DNA of 64,000 nt from Silvimonas amylolytica (lineage in GTDB: Bacteria; Pseudomonadota; Gammaproteobacteria; Burkholderiales; Chitinibacteraceae). Under the pieces are notes generated by a model that saw only the letters and a program-made list of their open reading frames with translations, had not been told where the DNA came from and did no database searches. Where the stretch lies: the NCBI RefSeq assembly GCF_014645555.1, contig NZ_BMLY01000008.1, forward strand, positions 1 through 64,000, written 5' to 3'. Of the stretch, positions 37,070 through 46,556 are shown in pieces. How positions within the stretch are numbered: the stretch's first letter is position 1; the number at the start of each line of letters is the position of its first letter. Made by a program: the position numbers and the translations under genes.

Positions 37070-38467
37070 TCAGGGTTGTGCGGGCGTGATTTTGCGCAGG
37101 GTTGAAGCTGCATAATCAGTCACATACAAGTTGCCCGCCGTATCCGTGGCAATCCCCCAAGGAAACTCAAATGTAGCCGCAGCCCCTTTGCCATCGGCAA
37201 CACCCGGGCTCCCGTTTGCGTTAGCAAGTGTACTCACGACACCGCCCGGAGAGATTTTGCGAATACTGCGATTGTTCAGATCCGCAACGTACAGATTGCC
37301 GTAGGCATCCACCGCAATGCCGTGCGGCGAATTGAATGCGGCCGCAGAACCCGTGCCATCTGCGCTTCCTGCTGTTGTTGAACCAGCGATAGTGCTGACC
37401 GTTCCAGCGGGCGTGATTTTGCGGATTTCATTGTTACTGGCGTCTGCCACAAAGACATTGCCGTTCTGATCTACCGCTACCGCTGCGGGCTCATTGAAGG
37501 AGGCCGCAGCGCCAGTGCCATCTGCTGCGCCTGGTGCCGTAGAGCCCGCCAGCGTCGACACCGTTCCGTCTGCCAGGACTTTGCGGATCTCATGATTTTC
37601 GGTATCTGCGACGTAAACAACGCCATTGCTATCAACTGCGATACCGCCCGGCAAGTTGAAGGATGCCCCTGCCCCTTGACCATCGCTGCTGCCCTGAGTA
37701 CCAGGATATCCCGCCAGCGTGCTGACTGTCCCATCCGGTGCAATTTTGCGAATTACATAATTATCAGTATCAACGACATACACATTGCCCGCGGCATCCA
37801 CGGCCACACCTTCGGGAAAAAAGAATGACGCATTCGTGCCTTGAGCGTCTGTATGGCCATAGGCGCCTGACCCCGCCAGGGTCGAGACCGTGCCATCGGC
37901 AGTCATTTTGCGTATTTGCTGATTATAAAAATCAGCGATATACACAGTCCCCGCATGATCCACAGCAAGACCCAGCGGATAATAAAAACGAGCCGTACTG
38001 CCCTGCGCATCCTGCCGACCTGGCGTATTGGCGCTGCCAGCAATGGTAGAGACAAACCCGACCGCAGATGCACACGACACATCAACTGTGTTGAGGCTGA
38101 ATAAGGTACTGCCCACGCCATTGGCGACTGAACACCACTGAAACCCCGATGGTTGGGTGGCCACGGTGACCGCATAAACGCGACCTGGGGTCGCGAATGA
38201 AAAGGCACCGTTGGCGGTGAGCACCAATGTATCTGCGCCATTGTTCTGTAATTGCAACGCCGTGAGCGCTTGCAAACCGTGGAGCACTCCCCCGATAACG
38301 GGCAGCGGCGAAGCCGTTGGCGTCGGCGTGGGGTTTGAATCAGGTGCGGGCGTGACTGCAAGCGTGGCCACAGAGGCCGGATCATCACCGCCAGACATGC
38401 ACGCCGCCAGCAAGACGGGTAGCACGACCGTCACGACAATGACGCATCTGCGCTCGAAGAGGCCCAT
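37070..38467 (-). CDS. NHL-repeat beta-propeller lipoprotein
   Basis: The 465-residue protein has a lipoprotein signal (VVLPVLLAAC, Cys near residue 23), a Pro/Thr linker (about 40-55), a short domain with two Cys, and then six NHL repeats of about 57 residues, each with the pattern F-x-x-P-x-G-[IV]-A-V-D-x-x-G-N-[VL]-Y-V-[AV]-D-x-x-N-x-x-I-R-K, alternating with VSTLAG segments. Six blades form a beta-propeller, likely a binding surface at the outer membrane or in the periplasm. The repeats are also visible at DNA level. Ligand unknown; a link to the nearby polysaccharide genes is only positional. Confidence 0.85.
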   Translation of the reverse strand: MGLFERRCVIVVTVVLPVLLAACMSGGDDPASVATLAVTPAPDSNPTPTPTASPLPVIGGVLHGLQALTALQLQNNGADTLVLTANGAFSFATPGRVYAVTVATQPSGFQWCSVANGVGSTLFSLNTVDVSCASAVGFVSTIAGSANTPGRQDAQGSTARFYYPLGLAVDHAGTVYIADFYNQQIRKMTADGTVSTLAGSGAYGHTDAQGTNASFFFPEGVAVDAAGNVYVVDTDNYVIRKIAPDGTVSTLAGYPGTQGSSDGQGAGASFNLPGGIAVDSNGVVYVADTENHEIRKVLADGTVSTLAGSTAPGAADGTGAAASFNEPAAVAVDQNGNVFVADASNNEIRKITPAGTVSTIAGSTTAGSADGTGSAAAFNSPHGIAVDAYGNLYVADLNNRSIRKISPGGVVSTLANANGSPGVADGKGAAATFEFPWGIATDTAGNLYVTDYAASTLRKITPAQP

Positions 38468-38582
38468 AAGCAGTCACTCATTAAGTCCAAACAGGATTCA
38501 ATAACTATAGAAATGCGCCATGGCAGCGCACCTGCAAGAGCCGACAGTATCTGCAGTGACCCGGCCCCGTTTTTCAGGCCAC

Positions 38583-38618
38583 AAAAAAACCCGCCAGGCC
38601 TGCGCCTGTGCGGGGTTT
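38583..38618 (-). terminator. Orphan minus-strand terminator
   Basis: Read on the minus strand: AACCCCGC, inner stem CAGG/CCTG, GCGGGTT and a run of seven T. It does not follow an annotated gene; the tRNA upstream already has its own terminator. Confidence 0.75.
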
Positions 38619-38816
38619 GGTGACCATGTGAGGCATGGCCAATTACTGGCTGGCAACACGAAACTAAAGACAAGTCCGCACAATACCGTTCACTGGATAA
38701 ATCATTCGGGGCAGGCATCCCTCCCTCAATTCGGTGCGCACAACCCTCTCCGCACCCCATGAATGCGGACATCCCGCAGGGGCACTTGATGCTTCGTGGC
38801 TAGCGGCGGCGGCAAG

Positions 38817-38853
38817 AAAAAACCCCGTGAAGTCAACGCTTCAACGGGGTTTT
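38817..38853 (-). terminator. Terminator of the tRNA-Ile transcript
   Basis: On the minus strand, AAAACCCCGT-T-GAAG / CTTCACGGGGTTTTTT with a single bulged base and a 6-base loop, 33 bases after the tRNA CCA end. Confidence 0.85.
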
Positions 38854-38885
38854 CTGGCGTCATGAAGTTTCATGACTGAATGATT

Positions 38886-39230
38886 TGGTGGGCCCCCCGG
38901 GAGTCGAACCCGGCACCAACGGATTATGCGTACCAGCTACGGTTTTCACCGCCCCTTTCGGGTTTGTGGTCTGGACTGTCTCTTGTCTTTACGACCTGCC
39001 CGTACAGTCTCTACACGTTCCCGCCACCTTCAACAGCGGCAGGCTTCGCTCGGGATTACCACGGCTGCGGTTGAACCACACCAGAGGCTTCCCCGAATTT
39101 GAGCAGTTCTACCAAAGGGCAGAGTGAACGTGCCCCAAGGCAACCCATACAACGTCATCCATACCTTGCAGGCTGCAGGAAAGACGTTTTGTTAAGTCCG
39201 CTGCTCTAACCAAGCATGAGCTAGAGGCCC
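38886..39230 (-). tRNA. ileX: tRNA-Ile(CAU) interrupted by a group I intron
   Basis: The 5' exon (39230-39195) has acceptor GGGCCTC, D-arm GCTC/GAGC and anticodon stem GCGGA, and ends at U33. The 3' exon (38928-38886) has anticodon CAT, AA, TCCGT, a 5-base variable loop, T-arm CCGGG-TTCGACT-CCCGG, acceptor GGGGCCC, A and an encoded CCA. Joined, they make a 79-base cloverleaf with all stems paired (one G-T in the acceptor, one in the anticodon stem). The GGGCC...GGCCCACCA ends and the CAUAA loop identify the minor isoleucine tRNA whose C34 becomes lysidine and reads AUA. An elongator Met identity is unlikely because of the acceptor sequence. Confidence 0.88.
38929..39194 (-). ncRNA. Group I self-splicing intron (Azoarcus-like, probably IC3)
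   Basis: A 266-base intron between U33 and C34. The internal guide UAUGGGUU (39149-39142) pairs with both exons: GGUU with the 5' exon end GACU (U-G at the splice site) and UAUG with the 3' exon start CAUA. The intron ends in G (39-base numbering: position 38929). P2 is CCUUGGGGCA/UGCCCUUUGG (39140-39112). Core strands are recognisable: P (CAAATTCGGGGAAGCC, 39101-39086), Q (GGTAATCCCGAGC, 39060-39048), R (GTAGAGACTGTACGGGC, 39014-38998) and S (AGAGACAGTCC, 38983-38973); P7 pairs AGACTGT with ACAGTC. A hairpin of about 45 bases extends P1. There is no homing endonuclease gene. Confidence 0.9.
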
Positions 39231-39243
39231 GATATCAAACAAA

Positions 39244-39269
39244 CTCCCGGTCAGTTACCCGACCGGGAG
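39244..39269 (-). terminator. Hairpin after rpoD, at the start of the tRNA transcript
   Basis: A perfect 9-bp stem CTCCCGGTC / GACCGGGAG with an 8-base loop. It may end rpoD transcription, but the tail (GTTTGTTTG on the minus strand) is weak and the tRNA promoter starts transcription almost exactly at this hairpin, so the tRNA precursor would carry it. Confidence 0.6.
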
Positions 39270-39277
39270 GCGTGATA

Positions 39278-41230
<1,953 letters not shown>

Positions 41231-41267
41231 GACTCGTGAGACTCAGAAAGATTCGGAAAAACCGAGG

Positions 41268-41276
41268 ATTATATCA
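41268..41276 (-). promoter_or_regulatory. Extended -10 promoter of rpoD
   Basis: On the minus strand TGATATAAT, a perfect TATAAT with the TG extension, lies about 38 bases before the rpoD start; there is no good -35 box. A separate 8-bp inverted repeat (CCAATCTG/CAGATTGG, 41326-41348) lies between dnaG and this promoter and may be a processing or weak termination site. Confidence 0.6.
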
Positions 41277-41379
41277 GATAACCCTCTGATCCACATGGAA
41301 TCAGAAGATTCATTTTCCAATTGTTCCAATCTGTACTTTTCAGATTGGGCTTATTGCGCAATGGTATATGCACAACATG

Positions 41380-43338
41380 TCAGTTAGCCGACGAGCGGGA
41401 CTGGATCAACAGCATCATATATTCCTGCCTTTCAGCATCGGAGAGCCCGCCATGGGCCTGCCTGTGTTCCAGTTCTGCCTTTCGGTTTAGTGTAGCCGCG
41501 CGCACCAGACTTTGCCCGGCCGCTGCCAGCGAATTCACAAACTCCGACTGGCGCTCTTCCGGCGGCCAGCGGTCAAACTTTTCAGTCCCTTTTGCGGCCA
41601 GTGCAGCCAACCGCGTGTAGTGCTCGGACTCCCGCCACAGCTCCAGCAATTGCGAGGAGTTCATGCGGGCCCCATGTTGCCGGGCGGACTTGAGTACATC
41701 CAGCAACAGATCATCGCCGTTGTCCGGCCAGGTTAACCAGACAGGCTCAACCCCGGTGGCCAGTACTGGCTCGTATAACACCAGTTGCAACAGACCTTGC
41801 ACCATGTCTGGCTGGACGCGCGGCGGTAAAAATGGACGCTCATCGTCATCATTACGCCACTTTGAGCCTTTACGCTTGCCCTTCCAGTTGCCATCACCAC
41901 GCCGCTTGAAGCGCTGTTGTCCGCCATCACCATACTGTGGCGCGTCGCCAGCCCCTTCATATGCCTGTACGGGCTGCCAGCCCTCATCCTGAGGCATGGG
42001 TACATAACCCTGCCGGGATACGTAGTGATCATGCTGTTGCTGCACGCCACTGTTGCCTTGCCCTGTACTCAATATGGGCTCAAGTTCCGAGAGTTCCAGT
42101 TGGCACAATTGCGCAAGGCGTTTTTTTACCATCAGCGCATACGCCGGGGCTTGCACCCTGGTCAATAAAGGCTTGGCCAGATGAACCAGTTTGGCACGCC
42201 CTTCTTCAGTGTCCAGTTCTACTTGTGCGGAAAGTTCACGAAGCAGAAATTGCGCCAGGGGTACAGCATCCTGGGTCACAACCTCTTCAAAACGCTCACG
42301 ACCAAACGCCTGCACATAACTATCTGGATCGTGCTCTTCCGGCAGAAACAGAAACGCCAGGCGCTTGCCGTCCACCAGATACTCCAGACTGTTTTCCAGC
42401 GCACGCCACGCTGCCTTGCGGCCCGCCTTGTCCCCGTCAAAACAGAACACAACCTCATCAGCCAGCTTGAGCAGCTTTTGCACATGATGCGGCGTACATG
42501 CAGTACCCAGCGTTGCCACCGCGTATTCCACGCCGTGCTGCGCCAGCATCACGACATCCATATAGCCTTCAACGACCAGCACGCGACCATTGGCGCGAAT
42601 GGCAGCCCGAGCCTGAGTCAGGCCATAGAGCTCACGGCCTTTTTCAAAAACCGGCGTTTCCGGACTATTGAGGTACTTGGGCTTGGCATCACCCATCACC
42701 CGACCACCAAAGCCGATCACAGAACCACGCTGATTCAGGATCGGGAACATGACGCGGTCACGGAAACGGTCGTAACGGCGATGGGACTCTTCATCCTCAC
42801 CAATCAAACCCGCTTCCGCCAGCAGTTTGTTCCAGTCGTAATCTTCAAAAATCTGCTTGAGCGCATGCCCGGCCGGCGCATAACCCAGACCAAAATGGGC
42901 CGCCGTTTTACCATCCAGACCACGCCCTTTCAGATAAGCAATGGCTTGCGGCGCACTCTTGAGTTGCTGACGGTAATAATCACTCGCCGTCTTGAGTACG
43001 TCGTAAATACCAGGCTCACCCTTGGGCTCGATCGCGGCAGCTTCCTGCGGCACTTGCAAGCCGACGGATTCAGCCAGCTTGCGCACGGCCTCAGGGAATG
43101 ACAACCCTTCGTATTCCATAACAAAATTCACCGCCGAGCCATGCGCGCCGCAGCCAAAGCAGTGGTAGAACTGCTTGGTCGGGCTAACAGTAAACGACGG
43201 TGATTTTTCTTTATGGAACGGACAGCAGGCAGAGTAATTCTGGCCGGCTTTTTTCAGCGGCAGATAGCGCTCCACCACGTCGACAACGTCTACGCGATTG
43301 AGCAAATCCTGAATAAACGACTCTGGGATACGGGCCAT
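41380..43338 (-). CDS. dnaG: DNA primase
   Basis: The product has 652 residues from the ATG at 43338 (MARIPESFIQDLLNRVDVVDVV), the usual family start; a GTG seven codons upstream is less likely. The N-terminal CHC2 zinc finger has Cys39, His42, Cys60 and Cys63. The TOPRIM core has VLVVEGYMDVVML (about 257) and VVFCFDGDKAGRKAAW (about 305). The C-terminal DnaB-binding domain follows a low-complexity linker (about 430-510) rich in Gln, Tyr, Gly and Arg. It makes RNA primers at the fork. It lies between yqeY and rpoD, the conserved macromolecular synthesis order. Confidence 0.96.
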   Translation of the reverse strand: MARIPESFIQDLLNRVDVVDVVERYLPLKKAGQNYSACCPFHKEKSPSFTVSPTKQFYHCFGCGAHGSAVNFVMEYEGLSFPEAVRKLAESVGLQVPQEAAAIEPKGEPGIYDVLKTASDYYRQQLKSAPQAIAYLKGRGLDGKTAAHFGLGYAPAGHALKQIFEDYDWNKLLAEAGLIGEDEESHRRYDRFRDRVMFPILNQRGSVIGFGGRVMGDAKPKYLNSPETPVFEKGRELYGLTQARAAIRANGRVLVVEGYMDVVMLAQHGVEYAVATLGTACTPHHVQKLLKLADEVVFCFDGDKAGRKAAWRALENSLEYLVDGKRLAFLFLPEEHDPDSYVQAFGRERFEEVVTQDAVPLAQFLLRELSAQVELDTEEGRAKLVHLAKPLLTRVQAPAYALMVKKRLAQLCQLELSELEPILSTGQGNSGVQQQHDHYVSRQGYVPMPQDEGWQPVQAYEGAGDAPQYGDGGQQRFKRRGDGNWKGKRKGSKWRNDDDERPFLPPRVQPDMVQGLLQLVLYEPVLATGVEPVWLTWPDNGDDLLLDVLKSARQHGARMNSSQLLELWRESEHYTRLAALAAKGTEKFDRWPPEERQSEFVNSLAAAGQSLVRAATLNRKAELEHRQAHGGLSDAERQEYMMLLIQSRSSAN

Positions 43339-43410
43339 CGGCGTGCCAGACCAGGGCACACCGGCGCCATCAAAAGCGAAATTTGATCGACGCGGGTGCC
43401 CTGTCTTGTC

Positions 43411-43851
43411 TTATTGCATGCCAGCTTTGACGAGCTTGCTGACCTCGGCCATATCGGCCTTGCCAGCAAGTTGTGCCTTCAAGTCAGCCATGATCTTGCC
43501 CATGGACGCCGGCGTTTTGCCGTGCGTGGCAATGGCAGCGTTCACAACGGTGGCAACTTCTTCATCCGACATGCGTGCAGGCAGATATTCAGTCAGCACC
43601 GTGACTTCGAATTTTTCTTTGTCGGCCAGATCCTGGCGTTGCGCAGCTTCATATTGCGAGATGCTGTCTTTGCGTTGCTTGAGCATCTTTTCGATGATTG
43701 CGGCAATGGCGGCGTCATCCAGTTCAATACGCTCATCCACTTCGCGCTGCTTCATGGCAGCCAGCAACAGACGGATCGTACCAAGACGCTCCGTCTGCTT
43801 CTCTTTCATCGCCGTCTTCATGTCGTCGGTAATACGTGCCTTGAGGCTCAT
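43411..43851 (-). CDS. yqeY: GatB/YqeY domain-containing protein
   Basis: The product has 146 residues from the ATG at 43851, with AAGGAAAC just upstream; the longer frame to 43908 is not needed. MSLKARITDDMKTAMKEKQTERLGTIRLLLAAMKQREVDER and the C-terminal TPASMGKIMADLKAQLAGKADMAEVSKLVK match the YqeY family, related to the tail domain of amidotransferase subunit GatB. It probably binds tRNA or assists an aminoacyl-tRNA process, but no activity is established. It sits between rpsU and dnaG, a common arrangement. Confidence 0.92.
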   Translation of the reverse strand: MSLKARITDDMKTAMKEKQTERLGTIRLLLAAMKQREVDERIELDDAAIAAIIEKMLKQRKDSISQYEAAQRQDLADKEKFEVTVLTEYLPARMSDEEVATVVNAAIATHGKTPASMGKIMADLKAQLAGKADMAEVSKLVKAGMQ

Positions 43852-43918
43852 GATGTTTCCTTTATGAACTGAAGGTGTCGGACTGACAGATGTCGCCGCG
43901 AACGACACAAAGACGGAA

Positions 43919-43938
43919 AGGCCGCACGTGTGCGGCCT
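43919..43938 (-). terminator. Internal hairpin between rpsU and yqeY
   Basis: A perfect palindrome AGGCCGCA-CGTG-TGCGGCCT followed on the minus strand by TTTCCGTCTTTG. The weak T tract suggests partial termination, as known for the terminator between rpsU and dnaG in E. coli, giving more rpsU than dnaG message. Confidence 0.65.
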
Positions 43939-43962
43939 CTCAATATTCGATTGCGACCCGGC

Positions 43963-44175
43963 TTAGTACAGCTTCGGGGGCAGTTGCTGGCTGCGCAGGC
44001 GCTTGTAGTGGCGCTTCACAGCTGCGGCAAGCTTGCGCTTACGCTCAGCAGTTGGCTTCTCGTAAAATTCACGGGAGCGCAGTTCGGTCAGCAGACCGGT
44101 TTTTTCAACAGAGCGCTTGAAGCGACGCATTGCAACTTCAAAGGGCTCGTTCTCTTTAACGCGTACAGAAGGCAT
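43963..44175 (-). CDS. rpsU: 30S ribosomal protein S21
   Basis: The 70-residue product [29 protein letters not shown] ... [23 protein letters not shown] is a full-length S21, a basic helical protein of the small subunit that helps start-site pairing with 16S rRNA. It is the first gene of the rpsU-yqeY-dnaG-rpoD group and has a near-perfect sigma70 promoter upstream. Confidence 0.98.
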   Translation of the reverse strand: MPSVRVKENEPFEVAMRRFKRSVEKTGLLTELRSREFYEKPTAERKRKLAAAVKRHYKRLRSQQLPPKLY

Positions 44176-44225
44176 CGAGCAGAAATCCTGTTTGTTTAGG
44201 GCTATTGCCCGGAAGAAAGCTGGCG

Positions 44226-44254
44226 ATTATCCACCAAGTAAATCCAGATGTCAA
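44226..44254 (-). promoter_or_regulatory. Sigma70 promoter of rpsU operon
   Basis: On the minus strand, consensus TTGACA (44254-44249), a 17-base spacer and GATAAT (44231-44226), about 50 bases before the rpsU start. Confidence 0.75.
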
Positions 44255-44265
44255 AACCCTGTGCT

Positions 44266-44293
44266 TTGCGGGTGTGGCGTGAACGGGTACGAT
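44266..44293 (+). promoter_or_regulatory. Possible promoter of tsaD
   Basis: TTGCGG (44266-44271), a 16-base spacer and TACGAT (44288-44293), about 40 bases before the tsaD start and back-to-back with the rpsU promoter. Weak match. Confidence 0.35.
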
Positions 44294-44332
44294 AACGCTC
44301 TTGATACAAGATGTTAGGAAAAAGTCAAAGTC

Positions 44333-45349
44333 ATGCTGGTGCTAGGTATTGAATCTTCGTGCGATGAAACCGGGGTTGCGCTCTATGACACCGAGCGCGG
44401 CCTGAGGGCGCATCGCATCCATTCGCAAATTGCCATGCACACCGAATACGGCGGCGTGGTGCCCGAACTGGCGTCGCGTGATCACATCCGGCGCGTGCTG
44501 CCGCTGACCGAATCGTGCATGGCCGAAGCAGGCCTGACGCTCAATGATGTTGATGCCATTGCCTACACGGCCGGACCAGGCCTTGCCGGCGCGCTGCTGG
44601 TCGGCGCCAGCGTTGCCAATGCGTTGGGGTTTGCACTGCAAAAACCGGTCGTCGATGTGCATCATCTGGAAGGTCATTTGTTGTCACCTTTACTGGCTGA
44701 TCCACGCCCCGCCTTTCCGTTTGTCGCCTTGCTGGTGTCTGGGGGCCACACTCAACTGATGGCCGTGCGTGGCATTGGCCAGTATGAGTTGCTGGGTGAA
44801 ACAGTAGACGATGCCGCAGGCGAAGCGTTCGATAAATCCGCCAAGTTGCTGGGCCTGGGTTACCCAGGTGGGCCAGCCTTATCCAGACTTGCCGATCAAG
44901 GCGATGCCACACGTTTCAAGCTACCGCGACCCATGCTGCATTCCGGCGATCTGGATTTCAGCTTCTCCGGCCTGAAAACGGCAGTACTCAATCTGGTCAA
45001 ACAACAAGCTGAACTGGATGAAAAAACCGTCGCAGACATCTGCGCAGCTTTCCAGGAAGCCATTGTTGAGGTTCTGCTGAAGAAGTGCCTGGCCGCGCTC
45101 AAGCAAACAGGCATGCAGCGACTGGTGATTGCGGGCGGCGTCGGTGCCAACAAGCAACTACGTCGCGCACTGGACGAGGCGGCAAAGCGCCGCAAGTTTG
45201 AAGTGTTCTATCCACCGCTGGATCTGTGCACCGATAACGGCGCCATGATTGCTTTTGCCGGGGCGATGCGCTTGCAGTTTGCCGAAGCCGATTACAGCTA
45301 CAACTGCCGCCCGCGCTGGGATTTGTCCAGCCTGCCGGCTGTCGCCTGA
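44333..45349 (+). CDS. tsaD: tRNA N6-adenosine threonylcarbamoyltransferase TsaD
   Basis: A 338-residue Kae1/TsaD protein of normal length. The opening [19 protein letters not shown] is the ASKHA fold start; the metal-binding pair is His111 and His115 in HHLEGH; the ATP site includes [18 protein letters not shown] and [13 protein letters not shown]; and DNGAMIA is near residue 300. With TsaB, TsaC and TsaE it makes t6A37 on tRNAs that read ANN codons. It is divergent from rpsU, the classical arrangement. Notably, the intron-bearing tRNA-Ile in this window is itself a t6A substrate. Confidence 0.97.
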   Translation: MLVLGIESSCDETGVALYDTERGLRAHRIHSQIAMHTEYGGVVPELASRDHIRRVLPLTESCMAEAGLTLNDVDAIAYTAGPGLAGALLVGASVANALGFALQKPVVDVHHLEGHLLSPLLADPRPAFPFVALLVSGGHTQLMAVRGIGQYELLGETVDDAAGEAFDKSAKLLGLGYPGGPALSRLADQGDATRFKLPRPMLHSGDLDFSFSGLKTAVLNLVKQQAELDEKTVADICAAFQEAIVEVLLKKCLAALKQTGMQRLVIAGGVGANKQLRRALDEAAKRRKFEVFYPPLDLCTDNGAMIAFAGAMRLQFAEADYSYNCRPRWDLSSLPAVA

Positions 45350-45366
45350 GGACAATCCGGCAACGC

Positions 45367-45834
45367 TCAGAGCTTTTTGCGCATCAAGGCTCTGGGCAAG
45401 ACACAGTTGCCGGCCTCAATTTCTTCTTTTTCCACGACTTCATAACCGCGCCGCTCAAAGAAGGGCTGCGCGGTAACACTGGCATGGGTTTCCAGATGCG
45501 GAATACCCAGCGTACGGGCGGTACGCTCCAGCTCGCGCAGCAGATTGGTCGCAACACCGTTATTGGCGGCAGCTGGCGAGACATACAACCAGTCGATCAG
45601 ATTATCTTGCGGCACGAGCAGGATAAAACCCTGCACTTCCTCGTTCTCTACCGCTTTCCAGCCAAACTGACTCACCAGCTTGTCTCGCCAGGTATTGGCG
45701 TTATCCAGCGCACGGCTGACCCAGGCCCGCCGTTGCTCGGGCGTATAGTCTTTGGCGGCCAGTACCGATACGGAGGCAAAAAAGCAGGATTGCAGCGCTG
45801 GCAGATCATCGACGCCGGTCCGCAGCAGCTTCAT
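45367..45834 (-). CDS. GNAT-family N-acetyltransferase
   Basis: A 155-residue GNAT protein. Strand beta4 and the acetyl-CoA loop are at about residues 83-104 (LIDWLYVSPAAANNGVATNLLRELERTA), with N-N-G-V-A in place of the usual Q/R-x-x-G-x-G/A; THASVTAQPFFERRGYEVVEKEE near 118-140 is the C-terminal GNAT segment. The substrate is unknown; it resembles the YafP-like group. It overlaps the upstream hydrolase gene by 4 bases (ATGA), so the two are translationally coupled, but a shared pathway is not evident. Confidence 0.83.
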   Translation of the reverse strand: MKLLRTGVDDLPALQSCFFASVSVLAAKDYTPEQRRAWVSRALDNANTWRDKLVSQFGWKAVENEEVQGFILLVPQDNLIDWLYVSPAAANNGVATNLLRELERTARTLGIPHLETHASVTAQPFFERRGYEVVEKEEIEAGNCVLPRALMRKKL

Positions 45835-46496
45835 TTGGCCACCACAAAGCGCTGATCAATCACGCCAGGCAAGGTCAGTTGCAGCGTTTGGCCGGCCAGG
45901 ATCGGGCCAACGCCTTCGGGTGTACCGGTGTAGATCAGATCTCCCTCGGTCAAACCAAAACGAGAGGATATCCAGGCGATCAGCGTGGGCACGGTGAACA
46001 CCATCTGGCGCGTATCGGCCTGCTGGCGCAATTCACCATCAATATGCAAGGTAAAGGTGGTCTGAGCCGGATTGGCAATGGCAGTGGCCGGCACAAAATC
46101 CGTCAACACTGCCGCGCCGTAGTAACCCTTGGAAAGGGTCCAGGGCTGGCCTTTTTTCTTGGCTTCAGCTTGAACATCACGCGCGGTCAGATCCAGCCCC
46201 AGCGCATAACCGGCGACATGGCTCATGGCGTCTTCGGGATCGATATTGCGGCCACCCTTGCCAATCGCCACCACCAGTTCGGTTTCATGGTGAATTTCTC
46301 TGGACCAGGACGGCAGCGGAATAGCCTCGCCTTCCGGCAAGATGGCTGACGTTGGCTTGATGAACACCATCGGCTCTTCACCGATGGTCGAGCCCATTTC
46401 CGCGGCATGCGCGGCAAAATTGCGACCAACACAAAAGATGTTGGCAACGTTCAGGGTTTGATCTGCGATCCGGATTTGCGGCACGGTTAGCTCCAC
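45831..46496 (-). CDS. Fumarylacetoacetate hydrolase family protein
   Basis: A 221-residue protein starting at a GTG. It has the FAH fold: IFCVGRNFAAHAAEMG (about 20-35), MVFIKPTSAILPEGEAIPLP, the metal-binding acidic cluster in IHHETELVVAIG (Glu near residues 70 and 72), GYALGLDLTARDVQ (Asp near 101) and GDLIYTGTPEGVGP. It is similar to YcgM/FAHD1-type acylpyruvases and oxaloacetate decarboxylases that cleave or decarboxylate short diketo acids with Mg2+. The exact substrate is not readable. Coupled to the GNAT gene downstream. Confidence 0.88.
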   Translation of the reverse strand: MELTVPQIRIADQTLNVANIFCVGRNFAAHAAEMGSTIGEEPMVFIKPTSAILPEGEAIPLPSWSREIHHETELVVAIGKGGRNIDPEDAMSHVAGYALGLDLTARDVQAEAKKKGQPWTLSKGYYGAAVLTDFVPATAIANPAQTTFTLHIDGELRQQADTRQMVFTVPTLIAWISSRFGLTEGDLIYTGTPEGVGPILAGQTLQLTLPGVIDQRFVVAK

Positions 46497-46556
46497 ACTC
46501 AGCTCAGACTAACGAGACATTGACAGGTCTGGATGACAAACGAATGCGAACAGGGT

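Larger units (their letters stand above)
38468..38885. other. Intergenic region between the NHL gene and tRNA-Ile
   Basis: Contains two minus-strand terminators (38583-38618 and 38817-38853). The first stands 115 bases before the NHL gene and ends some transcript made from about 38620-38810, where I recognise no gene; a small RNA is possible. The NHL promoter must lie in 38470-38580 but is not obvious. Confidence 0.5.

Noticed and set aside
37080-38040. CRISPR-like periodic repeat
   Set aside because: The periodicity of about 170 bases is in frame and encodes NHL propeller blades.
38886-39230. Two separate tRNA fragments or a tRNA pseudogene; anticodons UAA or UAU
   Set aside because: The halves pair perfectly as one tRNA, and the intron guide matches the exon junction only for U33|C34, which gives CAU; the other readings do not leave a G at the intron end and a 7-base loop.
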